This document shows positions 24,476-36,342 of a DNA stretch of 64,000 bases, in pieces. The notes beneath the pieces were generated by a model. The model did not search any database, was not told the origin of the DNA, and worked only from the letters and a program-made list of their open reading frames with translations. The stretch covers positions 62,001 to 126,000 of the forward strand of contig ML210149.1 in assembly GCA_004369085.1 (NCBI GenBank). Reading direction: 5' to 3'. Source of the DNA: Coprinopsis marcescibilis (Eukaryota > Basidiomycota > Agaricomycetes > Agaricales > Psathyrellaceae). The translations under genes and the position numbers were made by a program. Position 1 is the stretch's first letter. Each line of letters begins with the position of its first letter.

Positions 24476-24642
24476 TGCTGCATGTGTCGTAAGGGGATCG
24501 TGAAAAGAGGCGTGAAGAAGTGGGCAGCGGGCATGCTTGATCATTGCCCAAGATAGGCGCTCCGAACAACAAGTCATGTGACCGTGTTCAACGTCCGCAT
24601 CGGTCGGCCGCATTTCGCCCACTGATGACAGAATTCTTCAGC

Positions 24643-24650
24643 TATAAAAG
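24643..24650 (+). promoter_or_regulatory. TATA box of kinase-like gene
   Basis: TATAAAAG lies 35 bases before the ATG at 24678, so the leader must be very short. It is within the 202-base divergent promoter shared with the SAP-domain gene. Confidence 0.6.
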
Positions 24651-24677
24651 CAAGACCCTCCATCTGTGCAAACCAAA

Positions 24678-25538
24678 ATGGCCTCTCAGCAAGCTCTGGT
24701 ATGCAAACCCCCTGACTGCATTAATCACCGCTGATAAATTGGAATCCAGGCTCTTAATGCGATCAACGAATTAACGATCGTCGGCAACGGCAAGCCCCTG
24801 CAGCTGAGCAGACAGACTCTGGCGGTAGTCGAGCCCACCCGCATCTGGCGCGGACAGGTGCTCGCAAACGGGCCTCCTAGCCGCAAGCCGTCGCAGCTGC
24901 CCGAGCCAGCGTCCAACGTGCTCACGCTCAGACTTGGCGACGTCCTCGGCTCTGGCCAGTGCGCGCAGGTGCTCGCAGCAGAGGCACTCCGTCTGACGGG
25001 CCCGCACCTCCGCCTGCTCTACCCGCAGTCCCCGCACCTGCCTGAGCTCGTCGTCAAGTTCGCCCACCCCGACCGCGCCGACGCACTCGCCCACGAAGCC
25101 GCCATGTACGAGGAGATGGAGATCCTCCAGGGCGTCTCCATCCCCCGCTGCTACGGCCTCTTCACCGACTCTACCGTCAGCGTCCTCCTCCTCGAGCGCA
25201 TGGGAGGCCTGCTCCCGCTCGGCGACACCCTCCCCGAAGAGGGCGACCTCTGGGACGTTTTCCGCGACCTCGCCCGCCTCGGCATCGAGCAGACAGACTC
25301 GATCCGCTACGCCAACATCCTCCAAGCACCCACCGGCTTTCCCAGCGCAGTCTGCCCCTTTCACAAAACAACGCACAGTTACCGCATAATCGACTTTGAC
25401 AACGCTCGCAAGACTGATCATACACTGCAACGCCACTACTTTAACACCGCCAGCGTCCTCCAGCCCATCCTCGACGGCATAAAATCCAAGGTCGTCTTGG
25501 ACCCCTGGAAGCAATCCGACAGACCCTCTGCTCTCTAG
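24678..25538 (+). CDS. Small protein-kinase-like protein, catalytic loop altered
   Basis: The first exon is 21 bases (MASQQAL, 24678-24698). After a 51-base intron the second exon 24750-25538 completes 269 residues. Kinase-fold landmarks: a glycine loop GDVLGSGQCAQV at ~70-81, Lys110 in LVVKFAHP, Glu123 in AHEAAMYEEM, hinge region SVLLLERMGG at ~151-160, catalytic-loop region GIEQTDSIRYANIL at ~185-198, and a metal-binding IIDFDNAR at ~221-227. If Asn196 is the invariant loop Asn, Ser191 occupies the place of the catalytic Asp, with Asp190 one residue off, and the usual His is Thr. At ~270 residues it is a minimal kinase-like domain of the sort expanded in mushrooms. Codon use is much more GC-rich at third positions than in its neighbours. 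Activity is uncertain. Confidence 0.75.
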
Positions 25539-28295
25539 CACGCAATCCATCACAGCATTCAACTGCATCACATCACATCTCTGTAACACCACTTCTCGCT
25601 TACACTTGCCCGGTTTCCGACCTGCTGACCCACATCACACACCACTTTACATAACCTGCGCCCTTTCTGTAGCTTAGCTTACGCGGCGGGCCTTCATCAG
25701 ACCCTCGCCCTTTTGTTTCGTCGCTTGTCCGCTCGCCTTGCTCCTACTCCCACCCCCTCCTCCGCCAGCTGACCATCATCTGCATTACGCCGGCACCTCT
25801 TCTCTGCCTCCGACTCGGACTTGGCATTCATTTTTTAACAAGCTCTCTGCTACGCTCTGAACCGTTTCAACAACACAATGTACATTAATAACTATCGGAT
25901 CCTATACCTGTACCACCACCAGCCACCTATATCCAATATCCATCTGCATTGAATATCGACCATCACATCAATTCTTACCCCAGACTCCCGCCGGGTAAGA
26001 TCAGCGTTTACCCACAGCAGTACATTGTACACCTGACGAGGAAATCATTGACGCCGTCGATCTGTCGACAAAGTAGAGTGTGGGGCAGAGTCAGGACCCG
26101 GGTTCGACGCTCAAACCTTGAAACCTTGAACCTTTCAGGCCTCAGCTGGCGCCCCCTATCGGCCATTTCAACCACCCAGTGATCTATACCCTCCCCGACC
26201 CCATATACTCCGAGTATCCAGGTACGAATAAACAGCATTGGGCGAGACCTGAGATAAAAGGAACCAAAATAAAACTCCCGACTCGAACTTCTGTCATACG
26301 CGGGGTCTTGTCGAGAATGGACAGTGTCTGTCTGTGTTGCGGGGTGGGGCCCCGCAATCACTTCCTTGCATTTATTTATAGTGATAACTTTCGTACTTGA
26401 TAAATTGAGGCCGGAGAAGGCTGCAAAGATTTGTATCATCGCCGACACCACTGGCAAGTATCAAGACATGCACAGACCCCAAGACAGGGAAACGCTATTA
26501 ACCGTCAACTTGTTATGATACTCAAGTCCGTCACAGCGCGTCGGACATAACTACACAGTAGCAAACTATGCTCGTTACAGTTGCTTGATAGACACAAGCT
26601 CGCACAACGACCAGCGCTTAATATGATTGTTCTTCGAGCGCCGCCACCGCTGACTGCTGACAGCCTGAATGACCGACCTCGAACGTGCATCTAAGAACAA
26701 ACACCCTAGGCCCACCCAACCGACAGACGAAGGCGTTACTTGTCAACCCATCAAATACCCACAACTCACCGAGACTAACCCACACCCAATACCACCCCAC
26801 ATCGCCATAACCATAACGCTCAGAACCCCAAAGCTTCATCTGACTTCAAGAAGCTCCCCCATTTTAATTTTTGGCACATGATCACCCACAACGCAAAGCC
26901 GAACCTAGAATTAAAACCAGAACCAGAAGCAATACTCCTTCTCCTTCTCCAGATATAATTAGCAGCCGACAAAAATCTACTCTGTCCTCCAATACTGAAT
27001 GCACACAAGGTCATATCATATCATGTCCGAACGAACGAATACATGCACACTATACTAGTGACTCTACTCTATATCCATACTATGTTATAATACTATAGCC
27101 TAGCTACCTCCCACCTCCGATCTCGCCGCTATCCACCAGGACCGAACACCGCGGTCGAATTAACGCACCAACGGGGTGCGAGGGTGCTTACAGTATACTA
27201 CCAGTGGTGGCCCAGGCTGCGGCTTCGATCACACCATAATAATAGTAACTACCTTCCTTCGTAGTAGTGCACAGTAATACTAGTCACATGAATGTCGGAA
27301 AACCCAGTTTCTGAGTTTAAACCCTGTACATATCCATTTTAGGGTGTTGAAGCTCCGATTAAAGCCGTTTTAAGTTGTGAGTTGGATTTAATCTGGTGTA
27401 GAACTGAGCTCAAACCCTACGAAACCATGAGAGGCTGCTATATTTCAGCGACAGGCTTAATGAATTTGCAATTTCAACTCGAATTAACACACATGTCCCC
27501 AGATTATTGAACATCAATATGATTTCCTTTTGAGTTTTAACACACAAACTTTCGTTTGTTGATCAAATGCGAATTAATGTGTTTAAACTCAGACAGGCTT
27601 CTTCCGACAATTATTATTTTATTATTATTATTATTTTATTTTATTTTATTTGTTGGCAGCCTGAATCCTGAATCCTAACCCACCATCCAAAATTAAGCCA
27701 ACACCGACAACAACGCTCGCAATCAACAAGCTTCCAACGTGCTGGGCCCAATAATAACAAGACCACCAAGGTAGATTATTATTATTCCACCTGCTGTACA
27801 TCTTCACTCTGCAACAACGCAAGACGCGTCGCGTGGAGAGTGGAGAGTACTAGCGCTACCCTAGCACTGTAGTACCGCTGGTTACTTGACGTCAACCACA
27901 CGCTCCTATCATCCACACCGCGTCAAACGCGTCGCTTAATCACGCTCCACTATATTGATCTCATCCACGTACCATACACAATAGAATAAACGTGCCAACG
28001 GTCATCCAGACCCAGGCCGTGCGTGTTGCAACATCTAACCCCTCTGCGGACGAGAAGTGGCACTCAACGCAGGTGCAACAACTTGAATAAAAATCCAACG
28101 CGTCCTAAAGCATAGTACCATGCGCGTCGTCCTCAACCCACGTCCAAACTCCAGTGAACAACCCCAAACCCCGTTGAACCACTGCACAAACCACATTCTT
28201 ATCAGCAATACGTACCCCATCACCCCTCACAGCTCATTTCACGCCCAACCCAAGAAGCGCCATCTTCCTTCATGACATACAATCACCAGACAAAA
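25539..28295. other. Long non-coding stretch (~2.75 kb)
   Basis: No open stretch is convincing on either strand. From about 27100 the sequence is AT-richer, with a (TTA/TTTTA)n microsatellite at 27611-27651 and repeated cgcgtcgc elements at 27824-27935. No terminal repeats, transposase or reverse-transcriptase remnants were recognised. It separates the kinase-like gene from MFS copy 3. Confidence 0.55.
27611..27651. repeat. AT-rich microsatellite (ATT / ATTTT units)
   Basis: An uninterrupted run of ttatt, attatt and attttatttt units in an otherwise non-coding spacer. Confidence 0.85.
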
Positions 28296-30643
28296 CTACA
28301 GCGTATAGTAGAACCCTGGCTGGCCCTCCAGAGGCTCACACAACCTGCCCTCCCTCGCCCTCTTATTCCAATACATATGTCGAGCAGTCAGCACCCCCAC
28401 CACCACCACAAGCAGCGCTTGGGACACCATAGTCGCGACCAACCCTAGATGGCGAGCACAATCAGCCATCGGTCCTCAGAACTCGGGCTAAGACTCGGAG
28501 GACAGAGGACTAGAGAAGCACTACTACTAACCAGGGACGTATCGAGGATCATCTTGGCTCCGGAAGCAGGCCGCGGCAAGCATACCCCCGACCGACCCAA
28601 ACCCAACCATCAAAGCACTCTGAACAGATCTACAAACAGCCTTCATAAGTAAGTAATCCGCAGCAGGATATCTCGACCTGGACAACTTGAAAGGTGTCAT
28701 CGTATTAGACCCACCGCTTGCTGTGGCCGACGACGTTGTTGGCGCTGTACGCCAGAAAGGTGGGAACAGACCCCGCACTTCCAATGTTCGTAAGGAAAAC
28801 ACCTGCGCGCGACGGCCATACGGTCACTGAGTGTCGAGAGCAATTTATCCAACGCGGTGAAGGATCAGACGCACCAAAGTAGCGGACGTGGTGGCTTGGG
28901 TGCCATGCGGTGATCCCACTGCCGACAGTGCAGATACAGCAGGTGAGGAGGATGTAGCTCGACCGGTGCTTATGCCTGTCGGCGAGCCAAGCAACAAGGA
29001 TTGTGGTGGGGATCTGGGTGGTTACGCATTGACAAAATGATAAATCTTTGCGCGAGATCGACAGCAAGTCCAAACTTACCGAGGCAATGTATGGCGGCAC
29101 AGTCTTATAAAAACAAGAATACAAGGTGAGCTTGGGTCTTGATAAGAGGCGATAAAAGGCACTAACTCGGAGCAGGGCGTCTTTGGCTTCATAACCCATC
29201 CCGCGGAGAATAATTGGTGTAAAAATACTCTGAGCATCTAGTTTGTTCGTGAGCGCCAAATAACAGGACGAGATAAACGGCAAATCACAGTTGGGCATGG
29301 CAGCGCACATGAAGATAAAGCCTGCGATTATTAGAATGAGTAGTATCGACGCAGCGGGACTCCGTTGAAGGCGCTCACCATAGGCCCAAAGTGTCCAATC
29401 CCGCAAATGCTTGAACACCTTCTCCTTGGTAATTTCGTCGGGAAGAGCGTCGCCGCGGTCCTCGTTAATCCGCTCGAGGACGAACCGCCTCTGTTTCTCG
29501 TCTAGAAATTTGGCCTCTTCAGGAAATCCTGGGACGAACAGGAAGCAGACAACGGCGAGGAAGATCGTAATGAGGCCCTCGACAACCTAGGTCACCGTCA
29601 ACGTTTGCACGGTCAATCTGGAATGTCTGCAACTTGCAAAAATCCACCGCCAGCCTTCAAGCTTCCCCCTCCCATCTAGAAAGGAAAGACCGTACGCCAA
29701 CAATGGGCTCAGACCGCTGGCGGTCACACTGAGCAGGTAAAACGCAGCCAGTCTATATACCGTTGAGTAATGTAACGCCGATTGGATGCGCGAGACTATG
29801 CAGACCGTTTTTGAACTTCATGACGTTTGTACCTAAGGAAGGCGTAATGAGTCAAGTATCAGACATGAGGCGGCCGCCCCACATACCAAGCTGAGATCAA
29901 CCAAAACATTGCAGGGAAGAAAGGCGCCTAACAATAAAAGCATCAGCCGCCCCGATGGAAACCGGCTGTAGACAAAGAACCAACCTCAAAGACACCAAGA
30001 AGGATACGCGTACCAAGGAGCTCCGTCCATGTATCCACAAAGCCCATGCCGAGCTGGACAGTCCCCCACGCAAAGATAAGGAACGACAACCAGTTGCGGA
30101 CCCCAACCCTTCGCAACACCAAGTTGCCTGGCAATTGCCTGTGTAAGATGCGCCATATTGTGAGCTGATCATGCGATCGGAAACCAATGCACCTACAAGA
30201 GGGTATAAGGTATGAAAAACAAGAGTGTAACCAAGCTGAATCTGGCGCCCTCTCTGAGACCCTACTCAAACATGAACTGATCGTTGGTAAGCTTATGTTG
30301 ATTTGCCTACCAATGTCACGTCCATTCCTGCAGCATACGCTGACCCCAGATTGATTCGGTCAATCAAAGCAAATGAGTAGACGAGGGAGAGCATAGGGAG
30401 AATCCGAATGTCCAGCCATAGCCTAGTGCAGATAAGCGCCAAGAGATCTTTCTATCACAGGAACGAAGGGATCTCCACTTACATTGTCCTTCTCATGAAA
30501 CGGGTATCGTACCCAGTCTCATCTGACTCGACCATAGAAATGGCACGTGTTGAGGAATGCTTCTCGTCCTTCGTCGAGTCGAAGGGGCCAGGCTGGGTCG
30601 TATCGGACAATGGGGGCACAAGCGATTGAGCGTGGCCGGACAT
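28296..30643 (-). CDS. MFS permease, anion:cation symporter (DAL5/TNA1-type), copy 3
   Basis: Third member of the local permease family. The ATG at 30643 starts MSGHAQSLVPPLSDTTQPGP, then an acidic linker and YDTRFMRRTM. Landmarks in order: SLVYSFALIDRINLGSAYA, NLVLRRVGVRNWLSFLIFAW, LLGTRILLGVFEV, DWTLWAYG, FTPIILRGMGYEAKDALLR, VPPYIASIPTTILVAWLADR with HKHRSSY, FLTNIGSAGSVPTFLAY, and REGRLCEPLEGQPGFYYTL before TAG at 28298-28296. It is intact by eye. It lies 12 kb from copy 2, separated by the gene-poor stretch and two unrelated genes. Confidence 0.86.
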
Positions 30644-31839
30644 CGTACAGGCTTTCTGGGTGAGACGTCGGGAGAAAACTGAAGCAGAAGATACCAGCGA
30701 GGTACGCATTGGGCTTTATGTAGAGTTTGTGGGACCAAACCCGAAAAGAGGAAAAGTGGGAAGCATCACGCCGAATCTCGACGAGGATATATCTGTGTAT
30801 GGCAAGATTGGTCGTAGATGAACGGAGTGTTGACCGTACTGGGCACTCTATCCCTGATATTGCAAGGTCCTTCAAGCTCAAGGTTAGAGCTCCGCCTTTG
30901 GTGCGGCTGCATCTATCGAGGAAAACCTTCACTCCTCCTGCTGAGCTGGAGCTGGTCACAAAGTGATTGCCCCATTACTAACATCCACGCCATAGGTCAC
31001 GGTAAACGTTCTGAACCTTCAGTTGCGGCTTGAGGGCAGCAAGGGCGCGTGGTGTCGAATGTTGTTTTGCTTTCCAGTTGCAGATCGTCCAAAGAAAAGG
31101 GACTGAAATGGTTCCAAGGCAAACTTTGGCAAACTTGGGGGGACCTGATGGAAGCCGTGGCAAATTCCCACCTGACCTTCTCTCCTAAAACTGCCTCCTC
31201 ATTTAACCAGGAAAGTCAGAGCCTATACTTGTGCCTGTCATTCAAACTGTTACGCCAAACATCAGGTGAGACGGAATCATGGCATTATTAGAATGTAGTG
31301 GCAAAATGTGGACAAATTGCGTCGAATCGGGGTATGTAGACGTTTCCCAGTGGTTAGAAGAAGGTTTCGGATCTTCACTGGCCGCGCTTCTATAGTGGCT
31401 ATGTCAGATGTATTCTGAGAGGGTCAGAGCTCTGTAAAGTCGTTTCATGTCCAGTGACGCGATGGCTGGTACTTAGTGGTTGCAACTTACACGCGTATGA
31501 TGCTTGCACGTGGGAGCCCCTATTTAGTAATTAGGGGCTTGCACACGCGACGAACACGCGTCCAAGGCTGGACTACAGTCTACGGGACAACATCTCTGCG
31601 AGTAGAATACAACATACACGCCACATCTGCGCAGGGCAAGTGCCTGCCTGTGTAGCACCTACACAACAACTCGCCGAAGCAACGAGGACATCCCAAGTCC
31701 ACTACACTCAAAGATACAAAGAACGCGAACCTTTCCCTCATTCTTTCCCACCACCCAGCTCTCCGTTCATAGTAGGACTTGTGCCTTACTTCCACTCATT
31801 CCCACCGTTCACAGCAGGACTTGAACCTTGAACCTCGAA
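30644..31839. other. Divergent spacer between MFS copy 3 and the WH1-CRIB gene
   Basis: About 1.2 kb without a convincing gene. It contains a perfect short inverted repeat at 31515-31539. Just before the ATG at 31840, the pieces at ~31739-31785 and ~31797-31828 repeat the theme tcattc...cccacc...ttca.agcaggactt/ttcatagtaggactt, a small imperfect duplication. Confidence 0.45.
31515..31539. repeat. Perfect 8-bp inverted repeat
   Basis: AGCCCCTA and TAGGGGCT face each other across a 9-base AT-rich loop. The hexamer ttgcac occurs on both outer sides (31504-31509, 31539-31544). It could be a factor-binding dyad; nothing shows that it is transcribed. Confidence 0.5.
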
Positions 31840-33349
31840 ATGCCGACTCTAGGCCACCGCTCTGCCTCCTCCCTCACCCTGAACAACACCAGCCCAAGGC
31901 TGCCCGCCTCGGCCCCAGCCACAACGACTGCATTCCCGCTCAGCTCCCTTCACATCTCTGCTACCTCGGTCACCCCCGCCGGACCAACCTTCCTAGAGAG
32001 TACAGCGACCGCCTCCCTCCCCACAGAGCCCCAAACAGCTCCAACAATCCACGCAGCAGCCACAGCCCGCATCTACCACACCAACCTCCCCACAGGCGCA
32101 TCCTCCTCCTCCTCTCCCGCCAAACGCAGGACCAGCGGCTCCAGCAGCCACGGAGATGGTGGGGATAACTGGACATACAGCCGTCTACGGGGTACAGTCG
32201 CCTTCGGGCGGAGCTGGGCCACCGCGAACGCCAACACCAGGATGAGTATGGCGCCAGACGCCACCCTCACAAACTCGGACTACTTCTTCACCCTCTCCGA
32301 TGCAACGACCGGAAAGACGATCTGGATGTTCCAGATTCCCTCTCCCGCGTCTTCGTCCATGCCGTTCGTCTACGAACAAGACCGGCCATTCTTCCACATC
32401 TTCAACGGCAGGGTAAGTACATCCCCGCTCCTCTCTCTGCCTGCATCATTCAATTGACATTGAAACAGACGCGCAAATACGGATTTCTGTTCGACGACGA
32501 CGACCATGCGGCCCTTTTCTTCAAAAAGGTCGTAAGCGAGGTCTGCAAAGACAGTAAGTCAAACCCCGCCGCCCTCATTCTCACCCAACCAAACTCATAT
32601 CCAACCTCCCTTCCTTCCTCCACCCAAATCACTACACGAATCTGACAGCCCCACCACCCAAACGCGGCCGCCCAAGTCTCCGCAAATCCTTAATGCACAG
32701 CACACGCTCCATCCGCTCCAAATCCCTCTCCTCCGCATCGCGCAGCGGCTCCTCGATCGCAACACAATCCTCCTCGTCCCACTCCCACTCCAAGCCACGA
32801 TCGCACAACCGGGCGTTCATGATCAGCCCCCCTGCGCCCAACTCGTTCCGCCACATCAGCCATATCGGCGCATCCGTCCCCGATTCGTTCACCACCAACC
32901 CTAGCCCTCAGCCTGCCTCATCGACCACGACTGCGCAGCAGCCGCAGCCGCAGCTTCAATCGGCTTCCACGCCTGCACTGGCATCCTTTGCCGGCGGACC
33001 AACAGGAAGCACACTGAACCTGAAAGACCTCAGCCACGACACCAGCTTCAAAAACATGCTTTCGCATATGCAGAGCGCACAGGGTGCGGCGGCGGCGCCT
33101 GTGGATGGCGTGATAGTTTCAGGCCAAAGCCAACTGCAGAATCAGAACCAGGATGCCACAGCGTACTGGAGCGACACGAGCAGCGTGAGCAGCGGGTACA
33201 CCTTAACCAGCAACAACACCCATGCCAACCCCAGCACCGTCGCTTACGGGAACAGTGCCGTCCGCAAACGAACATCGACGGCTGGAAGCTTTCACCACCA
33301 GCCTCACCTCGCGCAGCAGATGCCGACTCATATTGCAGTCGCCTGCTGA
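31840..33349 (+). CDS. WH1-CRIB protein, WASP-like but lacking the VCA region
   Basis: Exons 31840-32412, 32469-32553 and 32649-33349 give 452 residues. A Ser/Thr/Pro-rich leader (~1-105) precedes a WH1/EVH1 domain (~108-220: WTYSRLRGTVAFGRSW, DYFFTLSDATTGKTIWMFQI, QDRPFFHIFNGRTRKYGFLF, FFKKVVSEV). A basic stretch (KRGRPSLRKSLMHSTRSIRS) and a CRIB motif follow at ~278-293 (MISPPAPNSFRHISHIG, matching ISxPxxFxHxxHxG). Later LNLKDLSHDTSFKNMLSHM (~342-360) resembles the helix after CRIB in WASP GTPase-binding domains. WH1-basic-CRIB is the order of WASP, but no proline-rich block, WH2 or central/acidic segment follows and the next gene begins 450 bases on. Expected to bind Cdc42/Rac GTPases and proline-rich ligands; direct Arp2/3 activation is unlikely. 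An in-frame TTG 12 bases upstream is not the likely start. Confidence 0.85.
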
Positions 33350-33796
33350 ATAGCCACCTCGAAGTTTGAAGGTTCGTCTGGGGGTACAGGTAGTTAGCTA
33401 TTTAGTTTGATGGCAAGGCAATTCTTAAGGATGGGGATGGATGGGCAGGGTATGAGACGCACCTTGGATGCTCCGTGGCTGGGTCACGACGCATGTCTCG
33501 TCCTTTCCAAAGCCGATAATGGTGTAAAAGCGATAGAGAAAACTTAGATCATGGCTGAAAGAACAGAATCGGGGTAGGATTAAGAGGTTAAACAGGACGC
33601 TCGCAACCAATCTATGTATTATTAGAACTTACGCTATGACGCATCCAGATTCCAAGCTATCTAAATATACGTGTTCCACAAACCACTGTCCACTCACTCC
33701 ACAACTATCGAACCACGCACATTGCAAACAATGTCCTTCCTTCCATTAATTCTATCGTTTCTAGATCTCAACACACGAAAGGAAGCTTGAGATCTC
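33350..33796. other. Spacer between convergent WH1-CRIB gene and NADH dehydrogenase gene
   Basis: A 447-base tail-to-tail spacer. No coding stretch resembling an actin-binding VCA segment or any other gene is present. Confidence 0.5.
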
Positions 33797-36342
33797 TCAG
33801 AACCGCGTGAGATCGCGTCCGAAAATCCCTGGTAACCCCAACCCAGGCACGTCAGCAAACATTCCCGTTTAATTTGAACCCCAAAACACTGTACTCACAG
33901 TTCAGGAACCTAGGAAGATCATAACAGAAAATAAAGCAGGTACATGACACATAGGGGGTTCGTTCAGGGAAAGGAAGGAAATGGTGGCAGTGAGAAGATG
34001 GCGGAATAACGGGAGCGGCAACGAGATAGAGAAGGACAGGGGGGAAAGGAAAGGAAGAAGAGAATCAAAAAGCCGTAATCAGTACCCCACATCGAAAAAA
34101 CGAGCAACAACTGATCTCACCAATACGCAGGGACCAGAATCCTGTCACGAGTTAATTTTAGGTGAAGAGCCAATCGTCAGCACACGCAGACTCTGTTCAG
34201 ATCTCAGAGCCACGTACTTGTTTCTCCAACTCAACGTCATGGTAAAGTACGCAGATCTCCAGAGGAGCCATGCGACCCTTCCCGTCTCTTTGGTCATGAA
34301 CCCTTCTTCTGTCCCATCGGGGTTGGGCCTATCGTAGATCGCTTTCCTACACATCAAATCGCAATACAGGGTTATTTAGTCGATGATGGAAGGAATTCAA
34401 GCCAAGATAACGACTCACCAGTTCCCGATATACGCCAGACTTCCCTGGTTGTGGAATTCAAATGGCACGGTGTGCTCCTGGTCCTTGCTGAGCTTGTTCA
34501 GCTTTTTTACCAGGTACTTGGCCTTTTGGTTCGCGACTGCATGGCGTAGGATTAGTCCATCAGTAAGCAAATTCTCACTTTGGTATACCCCAGTGACTAA
34601 CCTTGAGCTGTTGCAGGCAAGGGAGACTCCTTAATTGTCCCTGCATCACCAATAGTCCAAACGTCTGGATTGGGTGTTCCATCCTCCATAATGACGTTGA
34701 GGTGGTCATCGGTAATGAGACTAAACGCATTATTAGCACTTGGTTCCACGGAGAACTCGAAAAATGGGTAATCCTCTACCTAGAAGTCTGGGGGTGCTTC
34801 TCAACCCCCCGTATCGACTTAATCAGCGGGTTCGGTGCGAGACCCGTGCTCCACACCAACATGCCAAAGGGAACTTATGATGAAGTATTGAGCGTCATTC
34901 AGACACCCACTTAAATGCAGAAAACATTACCTTCTCCCTGCTCTTTAACCCACATTTTGCCCTGCAAAAAGGTAAATAAATGGATTATGAAGGGCTATGG
35001 CTCGGAAGAAACTTACAGCTTCGACCTTTTCCACATGATGTGAGGTCAAAATCCTCAGACCCTCACGCGCGAGCGTCTTTTCGGTGTACTTGCGCAAAGA
35101 CTGGTCGAACGTGCCCAGGATATTAGGTGCGACGTCGTAGAGCGTGATCTTGGCCAGCCTGGCCAAGGACCTAGGGTAGTGGCGTTGGATATCCGTGTGT
35201 AGGAGGTCGTGCAACTCTGCAGAGAATTCAACGCCAGTGGGGCCGCCACCTGGATGCAAGCAAAAGAGTATAGTCCGGTTAAAGCTTGATAATTTGGAAG
35301 ATAGACTGAAGCGCACCGACTATACAAAAGTTGAGCAGGTTGCGGCGTTCAATGTCACTGAGGAAGGGTTGGTTGGCCTGTTCAAAACCTACGCAGACAG
35401 AGGGATATACGAATCGATACTAATCAGGAATATATGTAGAGCAGGGGACTTTGTGACTTACATTCAAGGATCCTACTTCTTATCCTTCTCGCGTCCCTCG
35501 CGTCTTTCAGAAAGTGAGCGTGCTCCTTGACTCCAGGTACGTCGAAAGCTTCACAGGTTATTTGATGAGTAGTCGACCTTGTCAATAAAACCACATACTT
35601 TGCGAATATGCTCCAACAGCAATGACGAGCTTGTCGTAGGGGATGGAGAACTGCGCACTGGTCTCCACTTGGCTCTCAATACCTGTTGTTGACTTGGCCA
35701 CAGGTTGAGTTGCAGGCATCTGCAAGCAAAGGCGGAGGCTTTGATATAGCTTTCAATGAGGAATTGAAAGTGGAGCGCACGCATTTCAAAGTCTTCTGCT
35801 TGAAGTCTGCGGCCAGTGTCATGAGCAAGAAAGAGTCTTGCAATAGAGAAGATAAACATACCTATCTCATCGCACCAAGCTTGATAGTACGTCTAGTATA
35901 TGCAACAATAGTCAGAACAGGCCATGCAAAAAAGAGCACAAAGCCCACAATGAACGCACAATTTCTGGAGAATACCTCCTCACAGGCTCAATTGCACACC
36001 TAAACTCGAGCGTCCCAACCGCACAACCTGCAAGCAACGGCGTGAAGTTGAAATATGTGTTAGGTGAGATGACTACAACGTCTGTTGTGCCATTCCCAAG
36101 TAAGTTATTCAGTATGTGTACACACGCTTAAAGCAAAACGCGACATTACCCCAGCGACTGCGATCAACACCCCGTAGCAATCCATAACCTCCCCATCCAG
36201 AACCCAGAATCACGAGGCGCTGTCTATGCCTAGTCGAAGGCCAACTAAGCTTTCGTACGCCAATACCGAAATTCTTGCGGGCTTGAAGGGTATCAGCAGC
36301 TACCTGCCGAAACAGTGGCTGGGTCCGTGTCACTGACAACAT
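33797..36342 (-). CDS. NDE1: Type II (alternative) NADH:ubiquinone oxidoreductase
   Basis: Rotenone-insensitive, non-proton-pumping NADH dehydrogenase of the inner mitochondrial membrane. The ATG at 36342 begins a presequence rich in Arg and Gln ([20 protein letters not shown]...). Then come the FAD motif [37 protein letters not shown], the NAD(P)-binding [19 protein letters not shown], the segment [20 protein letters not shown] and the membrane-anchoring C-terminus [18 protein letters not shown]. The last part needs three more exons: ILVPAYW, an 11-base exon (33899-33909) giving FLN, and IFGRDLTRF ending TGA at 33799-33797. Together they rebuild the family ending [14 protein letters not shown]. 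No EF-hand insertion is evident in the read exons. Internal versus external facing cannot be told; the symbol is a best guess. Confidence 0.9.

Noticed and set aside
31828..31839. Alternative start 12 bases upstream of the WH1-CRIB ATG
   Set aside because: The codon at 31828 is TTG, not ATG. The first real ATG is at 31840.
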